DNA from: Sphaerochaeta halotolerans
GTDB lineage: Bacteria; Spirochaetota; Spirochaetia; Sphaerochaetales; Sphaerochaetaceae
Assembly: GCF_003429665.1 (NCBI RefSeq)
Contig: NZ_QUWK01000009.1
Coordinates: 62,001 to 126,000 of the forward strand
DNA length: 64,000 bases
Direction of reading: 5' to 3'
The first letter of the stretch is position 1. The number at the start of each line of letters is the position of its first letter. This document shows, piece by piece, positions 42,770 through 51,033 of this stretch. The position numbers and the translations under genes were made by a program. The notes beneath the pieces are model-generated. The model was not told where the DNA came from. It worked only from the letters and a program-made list of their open reading frames with translations, and searched no databases.

Positions 42770-43203
42770 TGTCACCATTTACCCATATCCTTATTCTAAT
42801 CGATTGTTCTCCATCTGATGGGGCTATCATGGATCTCGTCGAAAAACTTTTGGAAGGTTCGACTACAAAGGTTACCCTATCGCATGTGGTCCATTCCCAT
42901 ACCCTCGACCAGGACCGTGCCCTCAAGGAACAGGCCGATGCCTGCATGGAGAGTATGCTTGAACGATTCCGGGCGCTGGGAGCAGGCCCTGTCAACAAAC
43001 TACTGCTCAGTGGCGAGCCGGAAGAAGAGCTCGAAAAAGCAATCAACCAAGGCGACTACGATTTGGTAGCCATGGGTACCCATGGCCACACAGGCTTTGA
43101 GGATTTGCTCTACGGTAGTGTCTCCCGATATCTGAAGCATAAAATAACAGTTCCCTTGCTTATGGTTAGAAACACGGAAACAACTGCCGAGAAGACTCAC
43201 TGA
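42769..43203 (+). CDS. Universal stress protein (UspA family)
   Basis: 144 residues, one Usp domain. ILILIDCSPSDGAIMDLVEK at the N terminus and the ATP-binding motif MGTHGHTGFEDLLYGSVSRYL (Gly-x2-Gly-x9-Gly(Ser) pattern) near 101-121. Usually an ATP-binding cytoplasmic modulator. Overlaps mntH by one base, which suggests a role linked to metal uptake. Confidence 0.9.
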   Translation: MSPFTHILILIDCSPSDGAIMDLVEKLLEGSTTKVTLSHVVHSHTLDQDRALKEQADACMESMLERFRALGAGPVNKLLLSGEPEEELEKAINQGDYDLVAMGTHGHTGFEDLLYGSVSRYLKHKITVPLLMVRNTETTAEKTH

Positions 43204-43488
43204 TCAGCTTCAATCGTTCCAAATAGCTTTGGTGATAGAGCGCTCTCTTCAAGTCACCTTTGCTCCACTGTTCTTATTCGGAAAGGATTTTCCTCTCTTC
43301 TGTAGAAGCAAACTAAAAAGATGCCTTTATTCCAGCTTGAGGCCATCCGCAAGGAAATTCTTTCTGATCATTGTTCCTGGGGGTCGAAGTAGATATTATT
43401 TGGTTTTACCATCGGTTCCAGGTGGATTCCTTTTTCCCTTCCTACTTCCATTTCCGACCTTATTTCTTAGAAATCAAAGATATTGGCC
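43204..43488. other. Gap after usp
   Basis: No recognisable gene; an 87-codon plus frame (43229-43492) is low in plausible coding character. A promoter for the next gene lies at its right end. Confidence 0.35.
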
Positions 43489-43518
43489 TTGAAAGTTTCT
43501 GGTGTATGCTGTTATATA
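43489..43518 (+). promoter_or_regulatory. Promoter of small membrane protein gene
   Basis: TTGAAA (43489-43494), 18 bases, TATATA (43513-43518), 31 bases before the ATG. Confidence 0.5.
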
Positions 43519-43549
43519 ACCGATAAGGACAGTTGTAAGGAGAAGTTAC

Positions 43550-43951
43550 ATGCAACAAGAAATCGGGGCGTTATTTGGTTCTTTAATTGTCTTATTCTAT
43601 ATTTTGACGGTATTGAATTTTCTGGTCAAATGGATTAATAAGAAATACGGGCCTTCAATGAAATCCAACGAGAAAGGCTATGCCCGATACAAACGCTTCA
43701 TGCGGTTTATTATCAAAAACCATAAGCTTTTTGGCCTCTTGACCATTGTATTCCTATTGGTTCACTTCTTCATCCAATTTAATATCTATGGATTGAGTAT
43801 AACGGGGCTTGTAGCGGCTGGAATATTGATTCTACAGATATTGCTCGGAATCTATGGAGCAAAAACTAAAAACAAAGGGAAGACTTGGTTGACGATCCAT
43901 CGAAGTATTGCCGTTTTACTTTTTGTTGCAATACTAATCCATACCATCTAA
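43550..43951 (+). CDS. Small four-helix membrane protein, predicted di-haem b cytochrome
   Basis: 133 residues, four predicted membrane helices. Histidines fall at 58, 72, 117 and 131: two His-x13-His pairs, each pair likely on facing helices. Such spacing is typical of haem b ligation in cytochrome b561/ferric reductase-type proteins. AAGGAG is six bases before the ATG. It stands alone; the Nramp metal transporter nearby makes iron reduction conceivable, but that is speculation. No named family recognised. Confidence 0.65.
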   Translation: MQQEIGALFGSLIVLFYILTVLNFLVKWINKKYGPSMKSNEKGYARYKRFMRFIIKNHKLFGLLTIVFLLVHFFIQFNIYGLSITGLVAAGILILQILLGIYGAKTKNKGKTWLTIHRSIAVLLFVAILIHTI

Positions 43952-44163
43952 TTGCAGAATCCATCTCTGTCCCATAATATTTTTCAAGGACAGCGTTTTT
44001 TTCAAGGAAAGAGGATAGCGCAAGGAAGCCTTTGCCAAGCAGGGACATAGGTTCCAGGTAGCACAGGAAAGACAGGTGCAATCCCAAAAGTACATATAAA
44101 AGGGTTACAAGGCAAATACTGAGAGTACGCCCGGCTCGTATTGCCTATCAGATAAAACACATT

Positions 44164-44208
44164 ACCCTCCTCACTGAATATGAGGTGTTCCAGTACCTCG
44201 ATACCCAT
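44164..44208 (-). pseudogene. radC 3'-end fragment
   Basis: On the minus strand MGIEVLEHLIFSEEG is read, nearly the same as the C terminus of the intact RadC at 46215-46898 (GIKVLDHLIFSEEG). DNA here matches 46251-46291 at about nine bases in ten. Nothing else of radC is visible, so this is a decayed partial copy inside a 515-base gap (43952-44466) with no intact gene. Confidence 0.65.
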
Positions 44209-44466
44209 CATTGGAGGAGAGAATGCCTGCAATGGTCCCACCTCCTTCCATATCCTCATGATGCTCCAACCCTGTATGCACCAAATGAAAAACCCCCTCA
44301 CCCTGTTCATGATACCCACAATACTACAAATAGACGGCAGAATAATCTCACCATAGTAAACACGTGGAATCATTTTCCCCCACCTAACACAAACGTGATC
44401 TCTGTCATATTGTTTTCAATGCGTGTATGGATGCTTTCCAGCTGATTCCTTCTTTGAGGAGAGGTA

Positions 44467-45996
44467 TTACTGAGCAAATACTTGGTCATACACATGCTCG
44501 AAGAGTTCAATCTCGTCATCGGATACATCAGCGAACTCACCTTCACGAGCTCGTTTTGGCAGTTTCCCTCCATTCTGCGAGAGAAACCTGTAGAGTAGAA
44601 ATACCGTCCTATCAGGCATCTCTATAGTATTTTGTACTCTGTTTCGGAACTGATCATAGTGCATAAGGAATATTGCCTCTTCAGGAAGGTCATGCTCAAT
44701 GGTTTGCTGAACACAACGATATAAGAATTCGACAAAAGGGGTAGCATCAAAATATCGGTAGTAATCAGCTGTATCATTCAGTACACGTACATTGTAATCT
44801 TCAGTGGGTTCCCATCTGATGAAAGGAAGAATGCTTTCTGAGTAACCTCTCAATACAGATGCATATTCATCTATTCGCTGTAACATCGTGCTGGAGACCG
44901 GGAATATCATTCCTGGAGGATTGTAAGCATGTTCTGCAAGGATATGATGAATAAGATACCGATGGATCCTTCCATTCCCGTCAGAAAATGGATGGATATT
45001 CACAAACCCGAAGGCAACAGTAGCCGCGGCGGAAACCGGATCAAGCTCGTGAGCTACTCGTTGGTTGTATGCAATCAAACCTGTAATCAAGGAATCAATA
45101 TCCTCACTTCTAGCACTTACATGTTCCACGATGGGTATGCCTGAGTCTCTGTCATGCTCACCAATGAATCCGCCTTCGGTTCTGAATCCGATTTTTACGA
45201 AACGACTGTTTCCTATCACTATGTGTTGAAGGCGAATAAGCTCATCCTTGCTTAAAGGCCTTTTCCCTGCTTCTCGTATCGCATTACCCCAGCGAACGAT
45301 TCTGTCATGAGAAGGGGTTTCATTCTCTATGGCAAAACTAGATTTAGAATCTTTCAGTAAGAGGAATGCTGCAGCACGGGCCACTACATCCTTAGGAATT
45401 TCTGATGCGACTTGGAGCGCTTTCTTTTTCAGGTCCATTTCTAGAAACGTATTGATGCTCTCAGTCCTGGTTATCAAGGGACAAAAGTCGGGAATTCCTG
45501 GTAGATTATTTACTACTCGATGTCTTTTGGAATTCTCTCCTTTCACCGTTATTTGTTGTAGGGGGTCAACAGCCAATACATAATTGCCTCTTTTTGCGTC
45601 AGGTATATCGAGTGGTGTTCTCATGAGCCATTCATAGAGGAACCAGATTCGTCTTGCATAGGAACCGGTCATGCTTTCCCTTACGATTGCTTCAATTTCA
45701 TGTATATCGACTACTTCGAATAATTTTTTCAATACACAGAGGTCAACCCCCTCATACTTCAAGGCAAATTCCAAATGTCCTTTGAGTGTTTGATTTGGTT
45801 GATGCCTGGGGGTAAGGAAATGCCATTCTCCCTCCCTTATGATTTTATGTTTCAACCCTATAGCCATTTTTATACGGGGGAAGGGTGCAGGAAGATGGAA
45901 GGCATCGATGAGAGCGGCATACCCTGCTGGGATTCCTTCTTCAGGGAGCACGTAGCCGTGAAAAACCGTTACAAGACCTGAAAAATGTTTATTCAT
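44467..45996 (-). CDS. Fic-domain protein (probable AMP-transferase)
   Basis: 509 residues. The catalytic loop HPFSDGNGRIHR at residues 335-346 matches HPFx(D/E)GNGRxxR completely, with His335 as base. An inhibitory-helix motif SFAIEN at 220-225 fits (S/T)xxxE(G/N), placing it in the class where the glutamate sits N-terminal in the same chain. It likely attaches AMP to hydroxyl side chains of target proteins and is self-inhibited. The ATG at 45996 has GAGG six bases upstream. No antitoxin partner adjacent, in keeping with the intramolecular inhibitor. Confidence 0.9.
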   Translation of the reverse strand: MNKHFSGLVTVFHGYVLPEEGIPAGYAALIDAFHLPAPFPRIKMAIGLKHKIIREGEWHFLTPRHQPNQTLKGHLEFALKYEGVDLCVLKKLFEVVDIHEIEAIVRESMTGSYARRIWFLYEWLMRTPLDIPDAKRGNYVLAVDPLQQITVKGENSKRHRVVNNLPGIPDFCPLITRTESINTFLEMDLKKKALQVASEIPKDVVARAAAFLLLKDSKSSFAIENETPSHDRIVRWGNAIREAGKRPLSKDELIRLQHIVIGNSRFVKIGFRTEGGFIGEHDRDSGIPIVEHVSARSEDIDSLITGLIAYNQRVAHELDPVSAAATVAFGFVNIHPFSDGNGRIHRYLIHHILAEHAYNPPGMIFPVSSTMLQRIDEYASVLRGYSESILPFIRWEPTEDYNVRVLNDTADYYRYFDATPFVEFLYRCVQQTIEHDLPEEAIFLMHYDQFRNRVQNTIEMPDRTVFLLYRFLSQNGGKLPKRAREGEFADVSDDEIELFEHVYDQVFAQ

Positions 45997-46095
45997 AATA
46001 AACCTCATGAAATATAATTATAATAATATAGATTTTATTATTTGTACATATATTATATGAAAAATGATTTCAAATGAGCGGAGGAATATTCTTCT

Positions 46096-46104
46096 GGGGG
46101 GGGG
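46096..46104. repeat. G9 homopolymer tract
   Basis: Nine G (C9 on the coding strand) about 100 bases upstream of the fic start, between fic and radC. The 206-base gap has no gene. Such tracts can change length by slippage. Confidence 0.6.
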
Positions 46105-46214
46105 CGGAAAAAGGAAGAGGTTTTCTTCACATTCCCCCTGAGAACTGATCCATGCAACTAAAGAGTAATTCTTGTATTCTATGGTTGCACTCTTTGTCAT
46201 ACATCTTCTCTTTG

Positions 46215-46898
46215 CTAAAACACATTCCCCTCCAGCATGGAGAGATACCCCTCCTCACTGAAGATGAGGTGGTCCAGTACCTTGATACCCAGAATGTCAC
46301 CAGCTTGTTTAAGTCTACGAGTAACATCCTTGTCCTCCATACTTGGCTCGAGATTCCCGCTGGGATGGTTGTGGGCTACCAGGATGGCTGTGGCTCTTTG
46401 CCGTACTGCTTCTCCAAAGACCTCGCGAGGATGAACGAGTGTCCTATTGACCAAGCCAATGGAGCACACATTCACTGAGAGTACCTCGTGGGCACCGTTT
46501 AAGCATACACTGAGGAAATGTTCCTGCATACGTGCTGCATAGTGCCTGATCAGGGGGAAAATATCCGCTGGAGTGGAAATCTGTCTTCGTTTGGCTGGCA
46601 ATCTTCTCCTTCCAAGTTCCAGAGCAGCCCCGATGAGTGTTGCCTTTGCCATACCAAGTCCTCCTATAGCCATCAGGTCTTCGTTGGTAGCTATAGGCTT
46701 TCGATCCAGAAGATCCAGAAGGTCCTTTGCTATCGCGTTGACTGAACGGTCACGGTTTCCACTTCCAATGAGAATGGAGAGTAGTTCCTGGTCACTGAGT
46801 GCCTCGGCTCCACGAAGGATTAGCCGCTCCCTTGGACGATCGCAAGCCGCCATTTCTTTGATGCGTTGTTCTGTTGGTTTGTATATTTGATATTTCAT
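46215..46898 (-). CDS. radC: RadC-family (JAMM/MPN+) protein
   Basis: 227 residues. The N-terminal helix-hairpin-helix region (LMAIGGLGMAKATLIGAALE) is followed by the RadC domain with zinc motif VAHNHPSGNLEPSMEDKDVT. The family's metalloprotease-like fold is clear; the DNA-repair role of RadC is disputed and these genes often travel with mobile DNA. No Shine-Dalgarno before the ATG. Confidence 0.92.
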   Translation of the reverse strand: MKYQIYKPTEQRIKEMAACDRPRERLILRGAEALSDQELLSILIGSGNRDRSVNAIAKDLLDLLDRKPIATNEDLMAIGGLGMAKATLIGAALELGRRRLPAKRRQISTPADIFPLIRHYAARMQEHFLSVCLNGAHEVLSVNVCSIGLVNRTLVHPREVFGEAVRQRATAILVAHNHPSGNLEPSMEDKDVTRRLKQAGDILGIKVLDHLIFSEEGYLSMLEGNVF

Positions 46899-47144
46899 AT
46901 TTAGCTAAGATACAAATGCCAGTTGTTTGCTTGAGCTCCATACCACAGCCCAAGGAGTTGGGTAAGGTCATACCCGTCCTGCAACACCAGAACATCGACA
47001 GCCTTTCCAGCAAGACCGCTTCAACAGGTAATGGTAGTCGTTTCAGCATCTGGGTAGCCAACATGACAGATAGCAGCAAACTGAGGACCGTAGTCAAGAT
47101 TCTCACTGAACCCGAGCATCATGGGACCTCCCTGTACGGTTCTC
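46899..47144. other. Gap upstream of radC
   Basis: No gene recognised on either strand; several overlapping frames up to ~100 codons lack ribosome-binding sites and known domains. Confidence 0.35.
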
Positions 47145-47301
47145 ATTCCCCAACGGAGCGAGAGGAAAGGAATCAGCAGGAAGGTTCCTCTCTGGAGCGA
47201 GTGCCGGGAAAGCAAGGTGAGATACCCCGTCCCTTGGGGCGGAAAAGGATGCAACGCCTCCTGAGTCCATGGCTTGCCCTGGGGTATTGATATCTTTCAT
47301 T
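47145..47301 (-). repeat. Dispersed ~157-bp repeat, copy B
   Basis: Reading the minus strand it matches copy A (56544-56703) at roughly nine bases in ten over its full length, with a single 3-base indel. It contains several self-complementary blocks (for example GAGAGG...CCTCTC). A reading frame shared with copy A spans it, starting MKDINTPGQAMDSGGVASF. Coding or structured-RNA nature is undecided. Confidence 0.8.
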
Positions 47302-47468
47302 CCCTCCATGTTTGTAACCAAGAGAAACCAGAGGTAGTCGTTGAAGAAGTTGCCCAAACTATGGATGTCCAATGTAGTAACCACGGCTTTATGTATTAGT
47401 TTACGCTTCTTTTGTGGATAGAAAGCAACGAACAGGAGTACATAACAGTGAGGTTGCAAAGACCCTGG

Positions 47469-49142
47469 TTAGAATCGTTTGGTGATACCGAAGATTACTT
47501 GGAAATCATCAGCATACCCACTTGCACTCCCGCTTGGGCGGTCAAACTCTCTTTTCCCAATCCAATTAACCTGCCCAAACAATTCCAGGTTTGGAATGTC
47601 TGTGTAGTAGGTACCGCCAAAGCCGACGATCAAACGCTCGGTGATGGTATCCCCAGAGGGGGAAGGCCCTGAGATATTGGGGTATTTATCATTCGTTGAA
47701 CTACTTTCAGCAACATGATGGGCTGCAAGATAATCAAGTTCGCCCTGGCGATGGATGGTAAGGGATGCCTCCAAGTTCACCTTCCCAGGAAGGAGATAGT
47801 TCAATCTTGCTTGGTAGACCTTGCTGTCTGACCCCCAGCTGTAGCCTAGGTAATCGATGATTACCGGTAAGCTGTCATCTTGTTTGAACAGATCTCTGGC
47901 TACCAAGAAATCCACATACTCTCTCCGATACATTGCTGGGTCAGTGGAGGCTGCTTCAAGACCGAATGTAAAATACCCCTTTTGTGCATCCCATGAGTAT
48001 GAGCCAGAAACCAGGAACGCCAGAGCGTTTGCAGTAGCAGCTCCCTCGCTTGATAGCTGGAACTGGTCCAGTGCGAACTGCCCATGGATGCTAAATCCTG
48101 GTAGAGGTGTAATGTCTGCCTCGATACTTGCAATTGAGTTGACCTGTGGGGGGTCAAAAATGTTGTGATAGATATAGGTCGGGTCAACATATTGGAGGCT
48201 GAGCCCATTCTGGTTTGCCATCACATTCTCACTGATGGAGATTCTCGCCCATGATGCTGGGTTGAACTCAAAGCGATGGGCGAGAAAGATGCGAGGGCTT
48301 TTCCCACTCTGGCTGACATCAGGAAAGAAGAGGTAGAGCAGCTGAGCCTTGAATTTCTGGTTGAAGAAGGAAGCAGTGAGGCCAGTATGGTTGGAGATAT
48401 GGTCTCCCACCACCAGGTTACCGCTCTTTCCTGCTCCCCAGGAGTAGGCTCCACGTCCCAAGCTGATAGCCCACCAGGGACCAGCATAGGTCATCTGGGA
48501 GTGACGGGGGAAATCTGGTTCCATCGGAGAGCCGAAGAAGGGAAGGTTACTGCTGAATGTCCTTCTATAGAGGGTTGCATCAGGAACGAGGAAGGCATCC
48601 CCCTGGTCAAGGATGACTCCTATTCCCCACGTTTCGATTTCACCCTCAGGATCTACATCCTCGATATATGCACCTACCCCTGCCTGCAGGGATGTCTCAA
48701 AGAGGAATGAGGAGGAAAACTGCATGGAAAGGGTAAGGTCGAGGAAGGGTTTCCTTTCATCATAGCTGTAGATCCAGTCATCATAGGAAGTGAAATCCTG
48801 GTCATTGGTATGGACGTACGATTCAAGATTAATGGTAGGGGAAATACGGTAAGAAAAGGTCTCGTCTACCTGGTGAAATGAGGGTCCTTCCATTCTCTGG
48901 TATGCTGTATCCCATAGGTCCTGATAGGAGTTGTCTTCCTCGATTGCCTTTAGGATTGCTAAAGCCTCATAGGTGTTCCATGGACGACTCGTGGAGGGAA
49001 GTGCACGGCCAGAAAGCTGGTAGAGTAAATCAATCTCCTCATAGATGGGGGAGGAGAGAGGAATCTGGGCAGGGGATACCGCAGCCAAGGGGAATATTCC
49101 TATACATACAAGAATCATCAGTACTGCAATACGATATTTCAT
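47469..49142 (-). CDS. Predicted outer-membrane beta-barrel protein (Wzi-like)
   Basis: 557 residues. Signal peptide MKYRIAVLMILVCIGIFPLAA, an N-terminal helical segment, then alternating amphipathic strands rich in aromatic residues, ending in a terminal Phe (VIFGITKRF), as expected for an outer-membrane barrel. The layout resembles the capsule-assembly Wzi family; spirochaete surface function unknown. GGAAGG precedes the ATG. Stands alone between the repeat and the unknown protein gene. Confidence 0.7.
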   Translation of the reverse strand: MKYRIAVLMILVCIGIFPLAAVSPAQIPLSSPIYEEIDLLYQLSGRALPSTSRPWNTYEALAILKAIEEDNSYQDLWDTAYQRMEGPSFHQVDETFSYRISPTINLESYVHTNDQDFTSYDDWIYSYDERKPFLDLTLSMQFSSSFLFETSLQAGVGAYIEDVDPEGEIETWGIGVILDQGDAFLVPDATLYRRTFSSNLPFFGSPMEPDFPRHSQMTYAGPWWAISLGRGAYSWGAGKSGNLVVGDHISNHTGLTASFFNQKFKAQLLYLFFPDVSQSGKSPRIFLAHRFEFNPASWARISISENVMANQNGLSLQYVDPTYIYHNIFDPPQVNSIASIEADITPLPGFSIHGQFALDQFQLSSEGAATANALAFLVSGSYSWDAQKGYFTFGLEAASTDPAMYRREYVDFLVARDLFKQDDSLPVIIDYLGYSWGSDSKVYQARLNYLLPGKVNLEASLTIHRQGELDYLAAHHVAESSSTNDKYPNISGPSPSGDTITERLIVGFGGTYYTDIPNLELFGQVNWIGKREFDRPSGSASGYADDFQVIFGITKRF

Positions 49143-49281
49143 GAATCACACCTTCCATACTATTCTCTTCCTCTACTGTAGAACATGGGTGGTAAAAAGA
49201 AAAGCAAGGAAAGAAACATTCCTGCCGTGAAATAGTGAATACCCACTTCCCAGAAAGGAAAAATTATCTGAAGATATTGGT

Positions 49282-51033
49282 ATGGAAATACCAGCCGCTA
49301 TTAAGAAAGCTTGTGATGTGGTTTCCAGCCACTATGGGGCCTTGGAAGAATATTTCGACGATTATATCATCGATAATGAATCCACTCTGAAGCTTGTACA
49401 ATCGTTTGTTGACTCCCTGATTGAACTGGTTTCTGATGCAGAAGTATATGTGGAAGCCCAGGCTACCCAGTATGCTGATGCTCTGATACTTACAAACCCG
49501 AAAGCTATCCGTCGCATACATTCCGCGAATGTTGATACACTCTCCGGTGAGTTGCTTGATACGCTCACTGCATGGGAAGAAAACCCCGGATTTTTCTGTT
49601 TCTTCACCATACAGGAACGTATCTGCAAGGATTTCTTTGCGATTGAGGATTGCATTACTGGTAACACCTACAAGCTCTATAGCCCAAGTTTGCAGGATCT
49701 ACAGGAAAAACGTGAAAGCAGGAATGTACATTATCTCGCGCTCATGATGAACAATGGAGAGTGTCTCCAGGCAAGCGGAACGCTTCATTATACGCACTAT
49801 TCTTCTTCTGATATCGACTTTCTTTGTAACACGTTTGATGCAACCACGTTCTCTTCCTCAGGTTTGACTGGTTTGTTGCTCCGGCACCCTACTGCAATGT
49901 ACTATCTCGATTTCCAGATTCCTGGCAATGAATTGGTACATAATGGACATACCCTTGTACTCTTTTACACATCAGTACCGAGACTCTCCTATACGTTTGA
50001 CCCTGATTACTGGACTATTGACAACAGAGGGAAAGTAGCTTCCTATGGCCTGGAAAGATCCTCAGATGCCATGCGCTCCGCTTACCCAGATGAAACTTTC
50101 TGGAATGATATTGCAATGGCAGGAATGCGTGTGTTTAAGATGGAGAAGCATTGGGTAGTTCTCGCCCTCTACAGTCAAGCGTTTGAGGCTCTCTTGACCA
50201 TCCTTGGCCTATCACGAGATACAGAGCCGGTGAGTGTAGCATTGTCATTGGTATTACATCTACAGAAGCATGCAAAACGGCTTCCTTGGACGCCATTTTC
50301 TCTGCTTCCTGAGGAAGAGATGCATCAGGAGAGTAATCAAGAGATGGATATGACAGCTCTCAATACCTTCTTCGGGAAATACAGCGAAGCATACAACAAT
50401 GGAAAACCCTTTGACTTAATATCTGAAGCAAGGAAACTTGGAATTGATGAGGATTTGGCCAAGGATCTCATTGAACAAATGCAGAAGAAACGGGAAAGCC
50501 GAGATTACCAGGTTCCCGAAGCAGAAGTGAAGTACCGTCTGGAGGGATGGCCGGTTCCTCCTCCAGCCGAAAGAGATGTATTTGGTGATGGAATTCTCTC
50601 TTCTGAACTGTTCCTTATTCTCGATAGTGATGAAACAGATGATGCATTCAATGTGCTGAGTGGGAATCAGTGGAAAGAAGAAATCGAAGAAATGGGACTG
50701 TTCTTCTTCCTACAGGATGCATTCAGTGAGGAATTTTATGATGATGGGGTTACCATCCTCAACACATTTCTTTGGATTCTCTTGCACTTGAGCGAGCAAA
50801 AGGTGCTTGTACGCTCTATTGCGCTGGAAATCTTTTGTCTCTTTCCCTTTCTTAATGATTTCTATGAGTTTGAAGACTTTGTGGAACGTTTTAGTGAGAA
50901 AGTGTACAAGCTGTTCTGTCGAACTTCGCTCTGCACGATTACACATCGTGTGAAACGGGAGGAAAGAAAGAGGGGCCTGTACACGGTACAAGCCTCATCC
51001 TTCTTAAAATCAATTATCTCACCAATTGGTTAA
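49282..51033 (+). CDS. Large uncharacterised protein
   Basis: 583 residues, not recognised. Soluble, acidic, no signal peptide or transmembrane helix. A helical N terminus (about 1-75) is followed by a mixed region with TIQERICKDFFAIEDCITGN, a middle acidic linker (EEEMHQESNQEMDMTAL), a KKRESR-containing helix near 405 and a helical C terminus. KRESR occurs twice (near 147 and 410). No clear ribosome-binding site. Ends tail to tail with the symporter gene, sharing four bases. Confidence 0.75.
   Translation: MEIPAAIKKACDVVSSHYGALEEYFDDYIIDNESTLKLVQSFVDSLIELVSDAEVYVEAQATQYADALILTNPKAIRRIHSANVDTLSGELLDTLTAWEENPGFFCFFTIQERICKDFFAIEDCITGNTYKLYSPSLQDLQEKRESRNVHYLALMMNNGECLQASGTLHYTHYSSSDIDFLCNTFDATTFSSSGLTGLLLRHPTAMYYLDFQIPGNELVHNGHTLVLFYTSVPRLSYTFDPDYWTIDNRGKVASYGLERSSDAMRSAYPDETFWNDIAMAGMRVFKMEKHWVVLALYSQAFEALLTILGLSRDTEPVSVALSLVLHLQKHAKRLPWTPFSLLPEEEMHQESNQEMDMTALNTFFGKYSEAYNNGKPFDLISEARKLGIDEDLAKDLIEQMQKKRESRDYQVPEAEVKYRLEGWPVPPPAERDVFGDGILSSELFLILDSDETDDAFNVLSGNQWKEEIEEMGLFFFLQDAFSEEFYDDGVTILNTFLWILLHLSEQKVLVRSIALEIFCLFPFLNDFYEFEDFVERFSEKVYKLFCRTSLCTITHRVKREERKRGLYTVQASSFLKSIISPIG

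Noticed and set aside
46874-47290. 138-codon plus-strand frame running from radC into the repeat
   Set aside because: No ribosome-binding site or domain; overlaps radC and the repeat on the other strand.
47103-47459. 118-codon minus-strand frame containing repeat copy B
   Set aside because: The part outside the repeat is not shared with copy A, so the frame is not a conserved gene.
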